A DNA stretch of 8,564 bases, taken from NCBI GenBank assembly GCA_030447145.1, contig JAUJLY010000101.1, positions 1 through 8,564 on the forward strand. Direction: 5' to 3'. The notes under the pieces are model-generated. The model saw only the letters and a program-made list of their open reading frames with translations. It was not told where the DNA came from and ran no database searches. Both the position numbers and the translations under genes were made by a program. Origin of the DNA: Thermomicrobiales bacterium (GTDB lineage Bacteria; Chloroflexota; Chloroflexia; Thermomicrobiales; UBA6265). Below are positions 7,174 through 8,564 of this stretch, piece after piece. Within the stretch, counting starts at the first letter, position 1. Each line of letters begins with the position of its first letter.

Positions 7174-8364
7174 ATGCCATTCGTCCCACAGTCCGTCTTT
7201 GCCGATCGCGAGAAACGCATAAAGGAGTGGCTTGGCGCCAACGACATGAAGGCGCTGATCGTGACGACGCCGGACAACTTCTATATGGTCTCCGGCTTCC
7301 ACCTCGATGTCGCACCCTGGGAGCGTCCGGTGGCGGCCGTGATTCCCGTCGATGGCAAGCCATTCATGGTGATGAACGAGCTTTCGACCAATCATCTCCG
7401 TTTCGCGGAGGAGCGTAAGACGCTCTACATCACGGACTACACCATCTATGTAGAGCATCCGCGCTCAGTCAACCGGACGTGGACCCGCGAACAATGGGGC
7501 GACCTGCTGGCCCAGCGCCTGGCGGAGAGAGGTGTCACGAAAGGCCGGGTCGGTGTCGAGGGGCACGGCCCTTCTGCCTTGAAATTGGCGGCACCCGGGC
7601 TTGAGTTCGAGGACGTCACTCGCAAGCTGATCGAGATGCGGGAGGTCAAGTACCCGGCCGAACTCGACATCATCCGCGATTGCGCGGCACTGACTGACTA
7701 CGGCCAGGATCGCTACATGGAGCTGGTCAAGCCGGGGCTGAACGTGAAGGCGTTCGATTTCGAAATCAGCAAGTTGATTATGGAGGAAGGTGCACGACGC
7801 TTCCCGAAGGACCGGCTCGAGATCCGCATGATCTCCCTGAGCGGCCGCTACTCCGCCTCGCCGCACGGCACCGGTGCCGGCGCGGGTGAGACATTCGAGA
7901 AGGGTGACGGGGTCGTCAATATCATCGTATTGCGACTGAGCGGCCTGGTGGTCGAGAACGAGCGTACCCTCTTCATTGGCAAGCCGCGGAGCGATGTCCA
8001 GGTGCGCGCCTTTGAGGCGGCGACTGAGGCATGCGAGGCCGCCGCCGCCCAGATGGTGGCCGGCAACCCTGTCTCCAACGCCGATGCAGCTGCCCAGCAG
8101 GTGTACGAAAAGGCCGGGTTTGGAGAGAACATTAACCACCGCACCGGCCACGGAATAGGCATCGCCGGACACGAATTCCCGGACGATATGCCTTTCCTCC
8201 ATCGACCCTTTAAGGAGCGGGAAGTCTTCTCCTCCGAGCCTGGCATCTACATCTGGGGTGTCGGCGGCTTCCGCCACGACGACACGGTGATTATCGGCAA
8301 GAAGCAGCCGGAGATCGTCACCAAACGGTCGAAGAAGCTCGACGACCAGATCGTGCCGGCCTAG
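7174..8364 (+). CDS. M24 (pita-bread fold) hydrolase, creatinase/prolidase-like, altered metal site
   Basis: This cytoplasmic protein of 396 residues has an N-terminal creatinase-like domain (about 10-150) and a C-terminal M24 domain (about 160-385). Most family members cleave Xaa-Pro bonds using two metal ions. Conserved features are PHGTG with His231, HRTGHGIG with His326, AGHE with His333, and SEPGIY with Glu355. The first metal-binding Asp position (GD-x4-D) is Ile250 next to Asn249. The second (DITRT in PepP) reads ENERT with Glu261. The final Glu (GxRxE) is Asp369 in GGFRHDD. Creatinase, a metal-free member of the same fold, also lacks the aspartates and has ERTL and GGYREHD at these places. 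The enzyme therefore may be creatinase-like or act on an amide other than a peptide. Its gene is last in the operon and presumably acts on the imported compound. Confidence 0.9.
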   Translation: MPFVPQSVFADREKRIKEWLGANDMKALIVTTPDNFYMVSGFHLDVAPWERPVAAVIPVDGKPFMVMNELSTNHLRFAEERKTLYITDYTIYVEHPRSVNRTWTREQWGDLLAQRLAERGVTKGRVGVEGHGPSALKLAAPGLEFEDVTRKLIEMREVKYPAELDIIRDCAALTDYGQDRYMELVKPGLNVKAFDFEISKLIMEEGARRFPKDRLEIRMISLSGRYSASPHGTGAGAGETFEKGDGVVNIIVLRLSGLVVENERTLFIGKPRSDVQVRAFEAATEACEAAAAQMVAGNPVSNADAAAQQVYEKAGFGENINHRTGHGIGIAGHEFPDDMPFLHRPFKEREVFSSEPGIYIWGVGGFRHDDTVIIGKKQPEIVTKRSKKLDDQIVPA

Positions 8365-8375
8365 CCTGGAACGCG

Positions 8376-8405
8376 TAGGGGCGGCGCCGTCTGGCGCCGC
8401 CCCTA
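8376..8405. terminator. Perfect 13-bp stem hairpin between convergent genes, likely bidirectional terminator
   Basis: TAGGGGCGGCGCC (8376-8388) and GGCGCCGCCCCTA (8393-8405) are exact reverse complements around a GTCT loop. The hairpin lies 11 bases after the M24 stop and between two convergent genes. No T-run follows on either strand, so it is not a textbook intrinsic terminator, but very stable stems without U-tracts are common at gene ends in high-G+C bacteria. Confidence 0.75.
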
Positions 8406-8483
8406 AGCCACCATACCGCCCCTATTCTGTCCCCGGACCAGCCCGGCACGAAGATCCCCCGCAGACGCGGCGGAGCGCCCGTT

Positions 8484-8564
8484 TTACATGATCTTGTTGA
8501 GGATGTTGGTAAAATTCGTCAAAGCCGTACGCGGGCTGAATGTGATCCGCTCCGCGATATCCGT
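8484..8564 (-). CDS. LuxR-family (GerE-type) helix-turn-helix protein, C-terminal fragment
   Basis: Only the last 26 codons and the TAA (8486-8484, minus strand) are in the window; the gene continues to the right. The translation contains DIAERITFSPRT followed by ALTNFTNILNKIM. This fits the GerE/LuxR pattern in which eIAe.L.iSprTV..H..nIl.KL forms the scaffold and DNA-recognition helices. The usual Val and His after SPRT are Ala and Asn here. LuxR-type proteins normally continue about 10-15 residues past the K-L/I position (G-x-x-S/N-R-x-E/A...), whereas this one stops after one Met. It may be a response regulator or a large ATP-binding LuxR regulator; upstream sequence is needed. It converges on the transport operon. 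Confidence 0.6.
   Translation of the reverse strand, partial: TDIAERITFSPRTALTNFTNILNKIM

Overview
This is an ordinary G+C-rich bacterial chromosomal segment of five complete genes and one gene fragment, arranged around a large divergent control region. The gene set suggests a soil or thermophilic heterotroph. My best guess is Chloroflexota (Thermomicrobia/Sphaerobacter-like), because a stand-alone 2-oxoglutarate dehydrogenase E1, a Tat-exported family 5 solute-binding protein and a LuxR-type regulator occur together. That placement is inference; nothing in the window proves the phylum.

Layout. Positions 1-136 hold no recognisable gene, only an 11-bp inverted repeat just past the stop of the leftmost gene. 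Positions 137-3043 (minus strand) encode the 968-residue E1 component (sucA/odhA type) of 2-oxoglutarate dehydrogenase. Positions 3044-3733 are a 690-base divergent intergenic region. It holds a CRP/FNR-like palindrome, further inverted repeats, a convincing promoter for the rightward operon (TTGACA, 17 bp, extended -10) and a roughly 190-nt leader with several consecutive hairpins. Positions 3734-8364 (plus strand) form a tight operon: a Tat-exported substrate-binding protein, two DppB/DppC-type permeases joined by an ATGA overlap, and an M24 'pita-bread' hydrolase. A perfect 13-bp stem hairpin at 8376-8405 follows. At 8484-8564 (minus strand) lies the C-terminal end of a LuxR-family helix-turn-helix protein that runs out of the window.

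How the genes work together. The rightward operon looks like a nutrient uptake and breakdown unit. The binding protein captures a peptide or peptide-like compound outside the cell, the two permeases form the membrane channel, and the M24 enzyme processes the imported compound. The two ATPases (DppD/DppF type) are missing from the operon and must be supplied from elsewhere. The M24 enzyme lacks the two aspartates that bind metal in prolidases and aminopeptidases and shows a creatinase-like pattern of residues, so the substrate may not be a simple Xaa-Pro peptide. The E1 gene is central TCA-cycle metabolism and is not obviously linked to the operon except through the shared intergenic control region.

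I found no CRISPR array, insertion sequence, tRNA, rRNA or phage signature. The most interesting items are the altered active site of the M24 protein, the missing ATPases, and the structured leader and CRP/FNR-like site in the divergent region.
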